The notes under the pieces: model-generated | Seen by the model: only the letters and a program-made list of their open reading frames with translations | What the model was told of the DNA's origin: nothing | Databases searched by the model: none | Shown: in pieces, positions 15,211-23,965 of the stretch | Layout of the letters: every line of letters starts with the position of its first letter | Position numbering within the stretch: the first letter of the stretch is position 1 | Made by a program: the position numbers and the translations under genes | Assembly (NCBI GenBank): GCA_002314945.1 | Contig: DCHV01000002.1 | Coordinates: 1 to 30,244, forward strand | Length of the DNA stretch: 30,244 bases | Direction of reading: 5' to 3' | From: Prevotellaceae bacterium UBA1743 | Lineage (GTDB): Bacteria; Bacteroidota; Bacteroidia; Bacteroidales; Bacteroidaceae

Positions 15211-15975
15211 ATGAAAAAGATGTTTTTTCTGATGGCTACTTTGCCATTGTTTACATCATGTGCAAGCATGATACTTGACACACGCGACCTCGGAGTCTTT
15301 ACCGTCATTGAGAATAATACCCCCTATGACATCCACTACTATCAGGGGCCTTCACACAGCATCAAGGTACATGCATGCGAGATGGATCTTCCCTTCATCA
15401 AGACCGTGGTCATCAATGGGCAACTCTTTGTAAGCTACGATTCAAACCATCATTTCCGCAACAAGCCCTATGTGGAAGTCTATTCACCACACTTCAAAAA
15501 ATACAACGGATTGGGATCTGGTGATTTTCGAGCCAAGAAGCCTATGCAAACCAACAATGTCGTGCTCAACATGAATGGATCGGGACACGCTTCATTTAGA
15601 CAAATGACTGCCGACAATATCGAAATCAACAATCAGGGAAGCGGAAACGTGCGTATGAAAGACAGCAGGGCAAATCAGAAAACAACTGTTGTCAACCAAG
15701 GAAGTGGAGATGTAAAAGGTAGGGTAGATACCCAAGAGTTCAAGGGACACACCACTAATACGGGAGACATCAACATGAAGGGCAATGCCAGTACCGTCAC
15801 TACAAAACAAGATAGCACAGGTCGCACCGAATATAGACGTACCAATGGAAGTCGTGCAGAGCGAAGCAATGTGAGCAATTCAAATCATACAGCAACGAAA
15901 ACTGCCACGAATGGGAATCAAACTACGACTAACAAGCAAAATACAACCAGGAACAAGACACGAGGTGGTAGATAA
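15211..15975 (+). CDS. GIN-domain (DUF2807-like) lipoprotein
   Basis: The 254-residue protein starts with a signal peptide ending in the lipobox LFTSC, lipidated at C17. Residues about 28-165 resemble the putative auto-transporter adhesin head GIN domain: short beta-strands separated by repeated G-S-G turns (GLGSGDF, NGSGHAS, NQGSGNV, NQGSGDV), as in a right-handed beta-solenoid. The last 80 residues are rich in Thr, Asn, Ser and Arg, of low complexity and likely disordered; they end in TRGGR. The function of the GIN family is not established. The gene is divergent from the TolC operon and lies 138 bases before the BlaI-type regulator gene. Confidence 0.8.
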   Translation: MKKMFFLMATLPLFTSCASMILDTRDLGVFTVIENNTPYDIHYYQGPSHSIKVHACEMDLPFIKTVVINGQLFVSYDSNHHFRNKPYVEVYSPHFKKYNGLGSGDFRAKKPMQTNNVVLNMNGSGHASFRQMTADNIEINNQGSGNVRMKDSRANQKTTVVNQGSGDVKGRVDTQEFKGHTTNTGDINMKGNASTVTTKQDSTGRTEYRRTNGSRAERSNVSNSNHTATKTATNGNQTTTNKQNTTRNKTRGGR

Positions 15976-16065
15976 GGTTTATAGTGACTTGTATGGTTTA
16001 ATCGTATATTCGTTAAAATTTCCTAAAACAAGATACTTTATACCCTATTCTGAAAGAAAATAGCC

Positions 16066-16073
16066 TAACTTTG
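16066..16073 (+). promoter_or_regulatory. -7 box of the BlaI-type regulator gene
   Basis: TAACTTTG fits TAnnTTTG, 40 bases before the ATG. The -33 match is weak. No clear dyad operator of the BlaI type was found in 15976-16113. Confidence 0.55.
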
Positions 16074-16113
16074 TCGTGTAGAAAAGAAAAATAAACTAAT
16101 TCCATCAAATGCT

Positions 16114-16485
16114 ATGACAAAAAAAATAAACCTTTTGACACGACGCGAGGCCGAAGTGATGGTCTATTTATGGAACTTGCCCAATAAGGGAGGATATACA
16201 AACGATATTTTGAACCAATACGATCCGAAAGAAAGACCTGCCTATACAACATTAGCTACTTTCCTGAAGATATTGGTCAACAAAGGATACGTAAAGGCCG
16301 TCAAAGAAGGTTCCATGCTTTTCTTCACTCCCAAGGTGAGCAAGTTGGACTATTTTCGCTTATTGGCTCAAAAACAAGCCGAAGACTTTTTCGGTGGAAG
16401 TGCAGCACAGATGATAGATTTTCTAATCAAAGAAGCCAAACTTACCGATGAAGAAAAAGGAAGATTGAAGATCTCATTGGAATAA
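16114..16485 (+). CDS. BlaI/MecI/CopY-family transcriptional repressor
   Basis: This 123-residue protein has the family's size and layout: a winged helix (about 7-75) starting LLTRREAEVMVYLWNLP, followed by YTTLATFLKILVNKGYVKA as recognition helix and wing, then a C-terminal helical dimerisation part. These repressors bind dyads and are normally inactivated by cleavage by a BlaR1/MecR1-type M56 membrane protease encoded next door. No such gene is present here, so the signal and target are unknown. The neighbouring GIN lipoprotein gene is one possible target (speculation). The gene ends before a strong hairpin terminator. Confidence 0.9.
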   Translation: MTKKINLLTRREAEVMVYLWNLPNKGGYTNDILNQYDPKERPAYTTLATFLKILVNKGYVKAVKEGSMLFFTPKVSKLDYFRLLAQKQAEDFFGGSAAQMIDFLIKEAKLTDEEKGRLKISLE

Positions 16486-16511
16486 GCTTTGTAATTCATT
16501 CCCATAGAACG

Positions 16512-16560
16512 AAAAGAATCCCACAGACTGATGTCAGTCTGTGGGATTCTTTTTGTTGTT
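16512..16560. terminator. Strong intrinsic terminator between the convergent BlaI-type gene and alaS
   Basis: AAAAGAATCCCACAGACTG (16512-16530) and its exact complement (16535-16553) form a 19-bp stem with an ATGT loop. A T-rich tail follows on the plus strand. On the minus strand the stem itself ends in four T, so it may also stop alaS transcripts from the other side. Confidence 0.94.
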
Positions 16561-16570
16561 CTTAGAAAGT

Positions 16571-19201
16571 CTATTCTGTAAGCAGTTGGACTAATTTTTC
16601 CACAGCCGAGAGCAAGCCTTCTGGATTCTTTCCACCAGCTGTGGCAAAATGAGGTTGGCCACCGCCACCACCTTGAATGAGTTGAGCTGCAGTACGGATA
16701 TTCTTTCCGATATTCACGCCCTTTGCCACTACGCTATCCGAGGCAGCAGCAGTAAGCAGGGGCTTGCCTTCGTACACGCTACCTATCACAACCAATGCGT
16801 TGTCCACCTCAGCTCTCAACTGGAATGCCATGTCCTTCACCACATCTGCAGGGAGAGGTACTACAGTTGTCAGCACTGTCATACCACCGATTTCTCTCGC
16901 TTCTGCCTTCATCGCATTCTTCACTTGAGCAGCCTTATCACGAAGCACTTCGTCAATCTGTGCCTTCAAACTTGCGTTCTCCGAGAGCGATTTCTGTACG
17001 GCAGCCTTCAGATCAGGGGCATTGTTGAAGATGGCTCGTATTTCGCTTGCTGTATCTATCAGGTTGTAGAGCATTTCCTCCACCTTGGCTCCTGTGATAG
17101 CCTCGATACGACGCACGCCAGCTGCAACACTACTCTCGCTCATTATCTTCACCATGCCTATGCGTCCTGTACTGCTGGCATGGCATCCTCCGCAGAATTC
17201 CACACTATCGCCAAACTGCACCACACGTACACGGTCGCCATATTTCTCGCCAAAGAGTGCGATGGCACCCAGTTCCTTGGCTTCCTCGATGGGTACGTCG
17301 CGATGATCCTGCAGAGGGATATCCTGACGAATCTTCTCGTTCACAAGACGTTCCACCTGACGCAATTCCTCGGGAGTTACCTTTTGGAAATGGGAGAAGT
17401 CGAAACGCAGATAGTCGGGAGTTACCAAAGATCCCTTTTGTTCCACATGATCACCCAACACTTGACGAAGTGCTTGATCAAGCAAGTGCGTACAAGAGTG
17501 GTTGGCCTCGCTCGCATGACGCAGATCAGTATCTACACAAGCCATAAAGGGAGCCTCGGGATGAGCCGGTAGTTGCTTTGTGATATGTACAGGCAGATTA
17601 TTCTCATTCTTTGTGTCCAATATTTCGATGGTCTCATACTCACTCACAAGTACGCCTCGGTCACCTACCTGACCACCCTTTTCGGCATAGAAGGGAGTAC
17701 TATCAAGGACAATCTGATAATAGGTCTGTTTCTTCTGAACCACTTGACGGTAACGCATTATACGGCATTCGTATTCGGTATAGTCCCATCCCACAAACTC
17801 GCACTCGGAACCACCCTGAGTAGGGGAGTTTACCTCTACCCAGTCACCATTCTCCACCTGAGCTGCATTGCGGGCACGTGCTTTCTGCTTCTGCATCTCT
17901 ACATCAAAACCTGCCTCATCCACACACAATCCGTTCTCGCGACAAATCAGTTCGGTCAAGTCGAGAGGGAAACCGTAGGTGTCGAATAAGACAAACGCCT
18001 TCTCGCCCGAGATTTGGTCATCGCCATTTTTCTTCGCATCCTGAATCACACCATCCAAAAGGCGGATGCCAGTTTCCAAGGTACGAAGGAATGCATTCTC
18101 TTCTTCCATCATCACCTTGCCTATCAATTCTTTTTGGGCTTCCAATTCGGGATAGGTACTACCCATTTCACGGATAAGAACAGGCAGGAGTTTGTACATG
18201 AAAGCTTCCTTTTGACCCAGGAAAGTATATGCGTAACGAACGGCACGACGCAGGATGCGACGGATCACATACCCAGCTTTGGCGTTCCCTGGCAATTGTC
18301 CGTCGGCTATGCTGAAGGCTATCGTGCGCAGATGATCGGCCACCACGCGCATAGCCACATCAGTTTCCTCCTTTTCACCATAGGTGCAATTGCTCAACTG
18401 ACCGATAACATTAATGATGGGTTGGAATACATCCGTATCATAGTTGGAATGCTTTCCTTGGATGGCACGTACCAGACGCTCGAAGCCCATACCGGTATCT
18501 ATCACATTCATGCCCAAATTCTCCAAATGACCATCAGCCTTTCTCTCAAACTGCATGAAGACGATATTCCATATCTCTATCACCTGAGGGTCATCCTTGT
18601 TCACCAGTTCGCGTCCAGGTACCTTTGCCTTTTCCTCTGGTGTGCGGCTATCCAAGTGAATCTCAGAGCAAGGACCACAGGGTCCTGTATCTCCCATCTC
18701 CCAGAAATTATCATGTTTGTTGCCGTTGATGATATGGTTGGCTGGTACATGTTTCAGCCAGTAGCCAGCAGCCTCGTCATCACGTTGGAGATTTTCCTCT
18801 TTGCTACCTTCAAAGACAGTCACGTACAAGTCCTTCGGATCCAGTTTGAGCACATCCACGAGATATTCCCATGCCATATCGATGGCACCTTCCTTGAAAT
18901 AGTCGCCAAAGGACCAGTTTCCCAACATTTCGAACATGGTGTGGTGATACGTGTCGTGTCCAACTTCCTCCAAATCGTTATGTTTTCCGCTCACGCGCAG
19001 ACATTTCTGGCTATCAGCGCGTCTGCGTGGTTCTGGATCACGGGTGCCCAGAATGATATCCTTCCATTGGTTCATACCCGCATTGGTAAACATAAGTGTT
19101 GGATCGTCCTTGACTACCATAGGTGCAGAGGGCACTATCTGGTGTCCTTTCGACTCGAAGAATGCCTTAAAAGAGTCGCGGATTTCGTTTGCTGTCATCA
19201 T
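16571..19201 (-). CDS. alaS: Alanyl-tRNA synthetase
   Basis: AlaRS charges tRNA-Ala with alanine and edits Ser and Gly mischarging. The product of 876 residues has the standard length. Motifs in order: IRDSFKAFFESKGH at the N-terminus, TLMFTNAGMNQWKD, HHTMFEMLGNWSFGDYFK (class II catalytic core), the tRNA-recognition part, then the editing domain with zinc-type ligands in NHSCTHLL and CGGCHASSTGRIG. The C-Ala domain near the end has the glycine-rich GGGGGQPHFATAGG. Tandem ATGs put the start at 19201 or 19198; the longer open frame upstream crosses the promoter. The gene is monocistronic, divergent from the MerR-type regulator. Confidence 0.98.
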   Translation of the reverse strand: MMTANEIRDSFKAFFESKGHQIVPSAPMVVKDDPTLMFTNAGMNQWKDIILGTRDPEPRRRADSQKCLRVSGKHNDLEEVGHDTYHHTMFEMLGNWSFGDYFKEGAIDMAWEYLVDVLKLDPKDLYVTVFEGSKEENLQRDDEAAGYWLKHVPANHIINGNKHDNFWEMGDTGPCGPCSEIHLDSRTPEEKAKVPGRELVNKDDPQVIEIWNIVFMQFERKADGHLENLGMNVIDTGMGFERLVRAIQGKHSNYDTDVFQPIINVIGQLSNCTYGEKEETDVAMRVVADHLRTIAFSIADGQLPGNAKAGYVIRRILRRAVRYAYTFLGQKEAFMYKLLPVLIREMGSTYPELEAQKELIGKVMMEEENAFLRTLETGIRLLDGVIQDAKKNGDDQISGEKAFVLFDTYGFPLDLTELICRENGLCVDEAGFDVEMQKQKARARNAAQVENGDWVEVNSPTQGGSECEFVGWDYTEYECRIMRYRQVVQKKQTYYQIVLDSTPFYAEKGGQVGDRGVLVSEYETIEILDTKNENNLPVHITKQLPAHPEAPFMACVDTDLRHASEANHSCTHLLDQALRQVLGDHVEQKGSLVTPDYLRFDFSHFQKVTPEELRQVERLVNEKIRQDIPLQDHRDVPIEEAKELGAIALFGEKYGDRVRVVQFGDSVEFCGGCHASSTGRIGMVKIMSESSVAAGVRRIEAITGAKVEEMLYNLIDTASEIRAIFNNAPDLKAAVQKSLSENASLKAQIDEVLRDKAAQVKNAMKAEAREIGGMTVLTTVVPLPADVVKDMAFQLRAEVDNALVVIGSVYEGKPLLTAAASDSVVAKGVNIGKNIRTAAQLIQGGGGGQPHFATAGGKNPEGLLSAVEKLVQLLTE

Positions 19202-19237
19202 ATTGCTATTGATTTTATTGTATTCTTCACAAAATTG

Positions 19238-19273
19238 TTTGCAAAGGTAATTTGTTTTGCGTACTTTTGCAAA
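19238..19273. promoter_or_regulatory. Interlocked divergent promoters of alaS and the MerR-type gene
   Basis: Plus strand: TTTG (19238-19241), 20 nt, TACTTTTG (19262-19269), toward the MerR-type gene. Minus strand: TTTG (19273-19270), 20 nt, TACCTTTG (19249-19242), toward alaS. Each -33 box abuts the other gene's -7 box. The two halves form a 12-bp inverted repeat with one mismatch. Confidence 0.82.
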
Positions 19274-19308
19274 GAAAACGGAGACAAAAGGTTTCCTATT
19301 TAGATTAT

Positions 19309-19650
19309 ATGGCACTCAACACAAATAAAAACCTGAAGTTGTTCTATTCCATCAAGGAGGTCGCCTCCCAATTTGGTGTTACGGAGTCCTTGTTGCGATT
19401 CTGGGAGAAGCAATTTCCCTCCATTTCTCCTAAGAAGAATGCACACAATGTACGGCAATACACCGAGGAGGATATTGCCGAGATCCGTACTGTCTATAAT
19501 CTGGTAAAAGTGAGGGGAATGAAGATAAGTTCGGCTCAGCAGATTTTGGCGAAGAACAATCAGGGAGCCAAGGACAATGCAGTCATTCTGCTTCGTCTTC
19601 AGTCGATACGCGACGAACTCCTTTTTCTCAAACAGGAATTGGGCGAATAA
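19309..19650 (+). CDS. MerR-family transcriptional regulator
   Basis: The product of 113 residues contains a MerR-type winged helix at about 12-80: FYSIKEVASQFGVTESLLRF, then RFWEKQFPSISPKKN and RQYTEEDIAEIRTVYNLVK. A short C-terminal helix (about 85-112) could make the antiparallel dimer coil. There is no C-terminal effector-binding domain and no cysteine cluster, so the signal is unknown. This compact, RFWE-containing form is common in Bacteroidetes. The start at 19309 is chosen from the beginning of the domain and its distance to the promoter; an earlier in-frame codon would sit in the promoter region. It converges on the relA/spoT gene. Confidence 0.9.
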   Translation: MALNTNKNLKLFYSIKEVASQFGVTESLLRFWEKQFPSISPKKNAHNVRQYTEEDIAEIRTVYNLVKVRGMKISSAQQILAKNNQGAKDNAVILLRLQSIRDELLFLKQELGE

Positions 19651-19666
19651 CGCCCTTCTTTTCCTG
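19641..19666 (+). terminator. Possible weak terminator of the MerR-type gene
   Basis: GGGCG (19641-19645) and CGCCC (19651-19655) flank a 5-nt loop that contains the gene's stop codon. A short T-rich tail follows. The stem is only five base pairs, so the call is tentative. Confidence 0.35.
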
Positions 19667-19674
19667 CATTTGCT

Positions 19675-21939
19675 TCAGAAGCGTTTCACCTCATCCACTT
19701 CCTTTATTTTCTTCAGGTCTCGGCAGATGTCTTGCAGATCCTCTGCATCGTGCACTTCCAATTGAAGCTCTGCATTGAAGATTCCATCGTTGGTTTCTAT
19801 GGTGAGCCGGCGTATGTTCACGTTCATCTGTTTCGACAGCACATCAGTAATCTGATACAGCACACCTACATGATCGATTCCCGTCATGTGTATAGTGGCA
19901 GGGAAAGACATCTGTTTGTGTGTATCCCAGTTGGCAGCCAAGATATGGTTGCCATCACTTGTCTTCAATTTGGCTGCGAGAGGACATTGACGCTTATGGA
20001 TAGTAATATGCTTTGTGTCATCGAGGTAACCCAGCACATCATCGCCTGGTATGGGATGGCAGGTATCACAGATTACGAAGTGACTCATCGTCTCTTCGTT
20101 CAGGATAAGCGGTTTCTTCCGATCAATGCGCATCGGCTGTTCCTTTCCCCCGCCATGTTCATCGGTAGTGGAAGATTTCCTGTTGCGATTCAGGTGTAGG
20201 AATGTCAGGTAGCGTCCCAGAGTATTCTTCTCCGTCTCGTCTCCCTCTTGCAGCAGAGTCTGATCTGCCTTTCCTAAAGTGACGAATCCGTTTGCCACCG
20301 CCACGTACAACTCCTCGGTCGAAGCCATGCCGTGTGACTGTGCCAGTTTGCCCAAATTCGTACTATCAGGCGACACATCCACGTTCCTGAACCAATCGTT
20401 CACCATTTCCTCTCCCTCTTTCTGCTTCTCTCGCTGTTCGCGACGCAGGATGGCTTGTATCTTTCCGCGTGCCTTAGCGGTGGTGATGAAATCGAGCCAT
20501 TCCTTCGTCACCTTCAGATTTTTCGAAGTGAGAATTTCCACTTGATCTCCACTCTCCAATCGATAGGTGATAGGTACCAGTTTGTGATTTACCTTGGCTC
20601 CCATGCAATGGGTTCCCATGAAAGTATGCACTTCAAAGGCAAAGTCGAGCACCGTACTTCCAGCTGGCATTGTCTTAAACTCTCCCTTGGGCGTAACGAC
20701 AAATATCTCGCTTGCATAGAGGTTCAGTTTGATAGCATCGAGAAAGTCTATGGCATCAGGCTGAGGGTCATCCAAAATCTCGCGAATAGTATGTAGCCAC
20801 TTATCCAGTTCGTTTTCGCTACCAATCTCATCTGACATTCCCCCATCCTTGTATTTCCAGTGGGCGGCAAAGCCATGTTCAGCCATGTCGTCCATTCTGC
20901 GGCTGCGTATCTGCACTTCGATCCATCGTCCCGTCTTACTCATCAGGGTAGTGTGAAGCGCCTGATATCCATTTGCTTTGGGGTGAGAAAGCCAGTCGCG
21001 GAATCGCTCGGGGTGCGGTTTGTAAATACGGCTTGCAATGGAGTAGATATGGAAGCATTCAGCCACCTCGTCCTCCACATGATCCATATCGAAAACTACT
21101 CGAACCGCCAGAATGTCGTATATTTCATTGAAGGTAACGTGCTTATTCTGCATCTTGCACCAGATGCTATAGGGGCGCTTTATGCGTTCGTGTATCTCGT
21201 ATTTCAGACCCGTGTTGTTCAGCTGTTCACGGATAGGTTCGGTAAACTGTTGGAAGATTTCGTGCAGATGCGATTCCACCTGGGCCAAATCATCCTTTAT
21301 CTGTGCGTATTCCTCGGGATGTTCGTAACGGAAACTAAGATCCTCCAGTTCCTCCTTCACTTTGTTCAGACCCAGCCTGTTGGCCAGTGGTGCATAGATG
21401 TAGAGTGTCTCTCCCGCTATCTTGTATTGTTTGTTGGGTAGCTGACTTCCCAAGGTGCGCATGTTGTGCATGCGGTCCGATATCTTGATAAGGATGACGC
21501 GGATATCGTCACTCATAGTCAGCAGGAGTTTCTTGAAGGACTCTGCCTGAGCCGAGGCCTTGTCGCCAAAGATACCTCCCGATATCTTGGTCAACCCGTC
21601 CACAATCTGTGCGATCTTGGCTCCAAAGATATTCTCTATATCCTCAGTCGTGTAATCGGTATCCTCCACTACATCGTGCAACAAAGCAGCACAGATGCTC
21701 GTACTACCCAGACCTATCTCTTCGCAAGCAATCTGTGCCACAGCGATAGGGTGCATGATATAGGGTTCCCCCGATAGACGTCGTACTCCCTTGTGCGCTT
21801 GCTTGGCGAAGTTGAACGCCTTATCTATTATCTCGACATGTTTTCGATGATGTGAATTCAGATAGGTCTCCACCAAGTGTTGGTAAGCTTCGCTCACCAT
21901 TCTTTCATCTTCCTGTTCCCTGCTTCTCAGTTCTTCCAT
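19675..21939 (-). CDS. RelA/SpoT bifunctional (p)ppGpp synthetase/hydrolase
   Basis: The 754-residue enzyme should make and degrade (p)ppGpp in response to starvation. The N-terminal HD domain is intact: HPIAVAQ, HDVVEDT at 88-94, KISDRMHNMRTL. Hydrolysis is therefore expected. The synthetase domain includes KRPYSIWCKM (254-263), YDILAVRVVFD and YQALHT (325-330). A TGS domain (about 413-475, VVTPKGEFKTMPAGST) and a C-terminal ACT domain (about 680-754) complete the long RSH layout. It is the last gene of the par operon, 31 bases after the lytic transglycosylase stop. Whether synthesis and hydrolysis are both active in this species cannot be shown from sequence. Confidence 0.96.
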   Translation of the reverse strand: MEELRSREQEDERMVSEAYQHLVETYLNSHHRKHVEIIDKAFNFAKQAHKGVRRLSGEPYIMHPIAVAQIACEEIGLGSTSICAALLHDVVEDTDYTTEDIENIFGAKIAQIVDGLTKISGGIFGDKASAQAESFKKLLLTMSDDIRVILIKISDRMHNMRTLGSQLPNKQYKIAGETLYIYAPLANRLGLNKVKEELEDLSFRYEHPEEYAQIKDDLAQVESHLHEIFQQFTEPIREQLNNTGLKYEIHERIKRPYSIWCKMQNKHVTFNEIYDILAVRVVFDMDHVEDEVAECFHIYSIASRIYKPHPERFRDWLSHPKANGYQALHTTLMSKTGRWIEVQIRSRRMDDMAEHGFAAHWKYKDGGMSDEIGSENELDKWLHTIREILDDPQPDAIDFLDAIKLNLYASEIFVVTPKGEFKTMPAGSTVLDFAFEVHTFMGTHCMGAKVNHKLVPITYRLESGDQVEILTSKNLKVTKEWLDFITTAKARGKIQAILRREQREKQKEGEEMVNDWFRNVDVSPDSTNLGKLAQSHGMASTEELYVAVANGFVTLGKADQTLLQEGDETEKNTLGRYLTFLHLNRNRKSSTTDEHGGGKEQPMRIDRKKPLILNEETMSHFVICDTCHPIPGDDVLGYLDDTKHITIHKRQCPLAAKLKTSDGNHILAANWDTHKQMSFPATIHMTGIDHVGVLYQITDVLSKQMNVNIRRLTIETNDGIFNAELQLEVHDAEDLQDICRDLKKIKEVDEVKRF

Positions 21940-21970
21940 TTTTGGTGTATTCTCCAGTCGTCCCTATTCG

Positions 21971-23248
21971 TTATTTTACCTGCAACTTCTGCCCTTCGCG
22001 GATAGCAGTTCCTTTGATTCCGTTCAATCTACACAACTTCTCCACCGTCGTTCCGTTTTTCTTGGCGATGGATCCCAGGGTATCTCCCTTGCGTACCGTT
22101 ACCGTCTTTTGGGTACCCCCCTTCTTAGAGGCTTTGCTGCCCTTTTCGCGCACAGGGGCATTTTCTTCCACATCTTTGCGTGCCTCGGCAATGGCGCGTG
22201 CACGACTGGTATAGATTGTATCTCCTGCTTCCAGAAATTTGTGAATATGTTCCGTACGCATCCTCAGACAGCTGGGACGTGTCTCTCCTGGAATCAAGTT
22301 GGTGCGATACACGGGGTTGAGGGCTTTCAGTTCATCCATATCCACGCCACACACCTCCGCGATACGTCGCATGTCCGCGTCGCGACTAAGCATCAGCGTA
22401 TCAGTACCTTGTGGCAGTGTGGTGTTCACAGGACAGATATTGTGGTCGCAGTAGTGGCTCATAATGTAGTTGGCCGCGATGAAGGCTGGCACGTATCCTT
22501 GTGTTTCGCGGGGTAAGTAGGGACATAGTTCCCAATAATTGGTAGTTCCACCCGCACGTTTTATAGCCTTGGTTACAGTACCTGGTCCGCAGTTGTAGCA
22601 AGCCAGTACCAGATGCCAGTCTCCAAAGATATTGTACAAATCCTTCAGATAGCGGGCTGCGGCATAGCTCGCCAAGATGGGGTCGCATCGCTCGTCCACC
22701 AAGCTGTTCACCTCCAGTCCATACTGTTTGCCCGTGCCCACCATAAACTGCCATAGGCCCGCAGCTCCAGCACGGCTCGTAGCCTTGGGATTGAGAGCAC
22801 TCTCTATGATAGGCAGGTATTTCAGTTCCAAGGGCAATTGGTAACTTTCCAAAGCCTCCTCGAAGAGAGGAAAGTAGAAATTGCCGGCTCCCAGCAGGAC
22901 ACTCACCGTACGACGGAGTCGTCCGCTATACTGGTCGATGAATTTCTTCACCATGTTGTTGTAGGACATGGGTATCACGTTAGGCAGGCGGCCCAGCCGA
23001 TGGATGTATTCCTCGTCGCTGAAAGTTGGGTTTTCCCCGGTTGTCTCACATTGCTCGTCGAAGATTAGGAAATTGCGTGTATTCCATTCGTTCAACAGGC
23101 TGTCCACTTCTCTCGACTGCATTCCCTCCGGCAGTACTGTTTCGGTGGAGTCCGTAGCCTCTTGTAGTGTATCGGTCTGTACCTGTGCCATGGTGAGCAC
23201 GGGTATCAGTCCCAGGATGCTTGCTATCAGGTTTCGGATATGTCTCAT
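21971..23248 (-). CDS. MltD-like membrane-bound lytic murein transglycosylase with LysM
   Basis: The 425-residue protein has a signal peptide ending near MAQ. A soluble lytic transglycosylase domain follows (about 130-250) with the catalytic ES motif in IIESALNPKATSRAGAAGLW (E149), and ACYNCGPGTVTKAI and ETQGYVPAF are also typical. The C-terminal LysM (about 381-425, KTVTVRKGDTLGSIAKKNG) binds peptidoglycan. A weaker LysM-like stretch may lie just upstream (EHIHKFLEAGDTIY). The enzyme cleaves glycan strands to make anhydro-muropeptides. It has no lipobox cysteine, so it may be periplasmic rather than a lipoprotein. It sits between DUF5683 and relA/spoT in the par operon. Confidence 0.93.
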   Translation of the reverse strand: MRHIRNLIASILGLIPVLTMAQVQTDTLQEATDSTETVLPEGMQSREVDSLLNEWNTRNFLIFDEQCETTGENPTFSDEEYIHRLGRLPNVIPMSYNNMVKKFIDQYSGRLRRTVSVLLGAGNFYFPLFEEALESYQLPLELKYLPIIESALNPKATSRAGAAGLWQFMVGTGKQYGLEVNSLVDERCDPILASYAAARYLKDLYNIFGDWHLVLACYNCGPGTVTKAIKRAGGTTNYWELCPYLPRETQGYVPAFIAANYIMSHYCDHNICPVNTTLPQGTDTLMLSRDADMRRIAEVCGVDMDELKALNPVYRTNLIPGETRPSCLRMRTEHIHKFLEAGDTIYTSRARAIAEARKDVEENAPVREKGSKASKKGGTQKTVTVRKGDTLGSIAKKNGTTVEKLCRLNGIKGTAIREGQKLQVK

Positions 23249-23275
23249 AGTCTGTTCATTTGGTGTGTTATGTGA

Positions 23276-23965
23276 TCAAAAGTTTACACTACACTGCACG
23301 CCTGGGGTCCCCCCGTGGCGTCGTGCCGTCATTTTGTCTGTCTCTATATAAACTGGTTCCAGTTTCAAGCTCAGGTCGCGGCTTATGTCGAAGGAGGACA
23401 GTTCGGCATCCACGTAAGCGTCAATTACCGACAGCAGATACACTCCTGCAAAGGCGAAGAGACTCATGTCCCGATATTTACGGAAATAGTTCTTCTTGCG
23501 CTTGAAGATGTCCTGGAATCGGCTCTCCTTTCCCTCTATGCTATAGCCCATGGGAAGCATCTTCTCGTAGCTTTTTGTCGAGGGGTCGCTGTCCATGATG
23601 TCCAGATAGGCCTGCGAGTAGTCCCGCAGCATCTGGTTGTTCCACGAGAGGGCATAGGCACATCCCAAGAATCCTCCGTAGAAGATGGGTAGTTTCCAGT
23701 ATTTTCGATTGTAGATCTGTCCACCACCAGGAAAGACAAGTCCGAGCCACATAGCGCGTATGGGATCGGGCTTGAATTTTACTTCGGGCTGTCGTGCTAC
23801 GGTCTTTTCCATTACACTATCTACCTGCAGACCCAATCCCGTCGTGTCGATGGGTAGAGTGTGATCCGATTCCACCAGTTCCTGTGCTTTCAGGGGAAAT
23901 GCGATGCACAGATACCATAGCAGAACGATGACCCTCGATGGATATGTGATGGATGCGCGTATCAA
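23276..23965 (-). CDS. DUF5683-family membrane protein
   Basis: The 229-residue product has an N-terminal signal peptide or helix (VIVLLWYLCIAFPLKAQ). A conserved block then begins at FKPDPIRAMWLGLVFPGGGQ with a glycine-rich turn into a membrane segment (IFYGGFLGCAYALSW). A later hydrophobic segment (LFAFAGVYLLSVIDAYVDAE) completes the DUF5683 pattern. This family is common next to parAB in Bacteroidetes and its function is unknown. The start is TTG, and the codon overlaps the parB stop by three bases within TTGA. No ATG lies in the first 40 codons, so coupling to parB translation is likely. The MltD-like gene begins 27 bases later. Confidence 0.85.
   Translation of the reverse strand: MIRASITYPSRVIVLLWYLCIAFPLKAQELVESDHTLPIDTTGLGLQVDSVMEKTVARQPEVKFKPDPIRAMWLGLVFPGGGQIYNRKYWKLPIFYGGFLGCAYALSWNNQMLRDYSQAYLDIMDSDPSTKSYEKMLPMGYSIEGKESRFQDIFKRKKNYFRKYRDMSLFAFAGVYLLSVIDAYVDAELSSFDISRDLSLKLEPVYIETDKMTARRHGGTPGVQCSVNF

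Noticed and set aside
15069..15308. 80-residue N-terminal extension of the TolC-family protein
   Set aside because: It would cross the divergent promoter and the start of the GIN lipoprotein gene. The signal peptide begins at the tandem ATGs at 15065-15068.
18014..19303. 429-codon plus-strand open frame opposite alaS
   Set aside because: It is antisense to the conserved AlaRS catalytic region and runs through the alaS promoter. The protein shows no family features.
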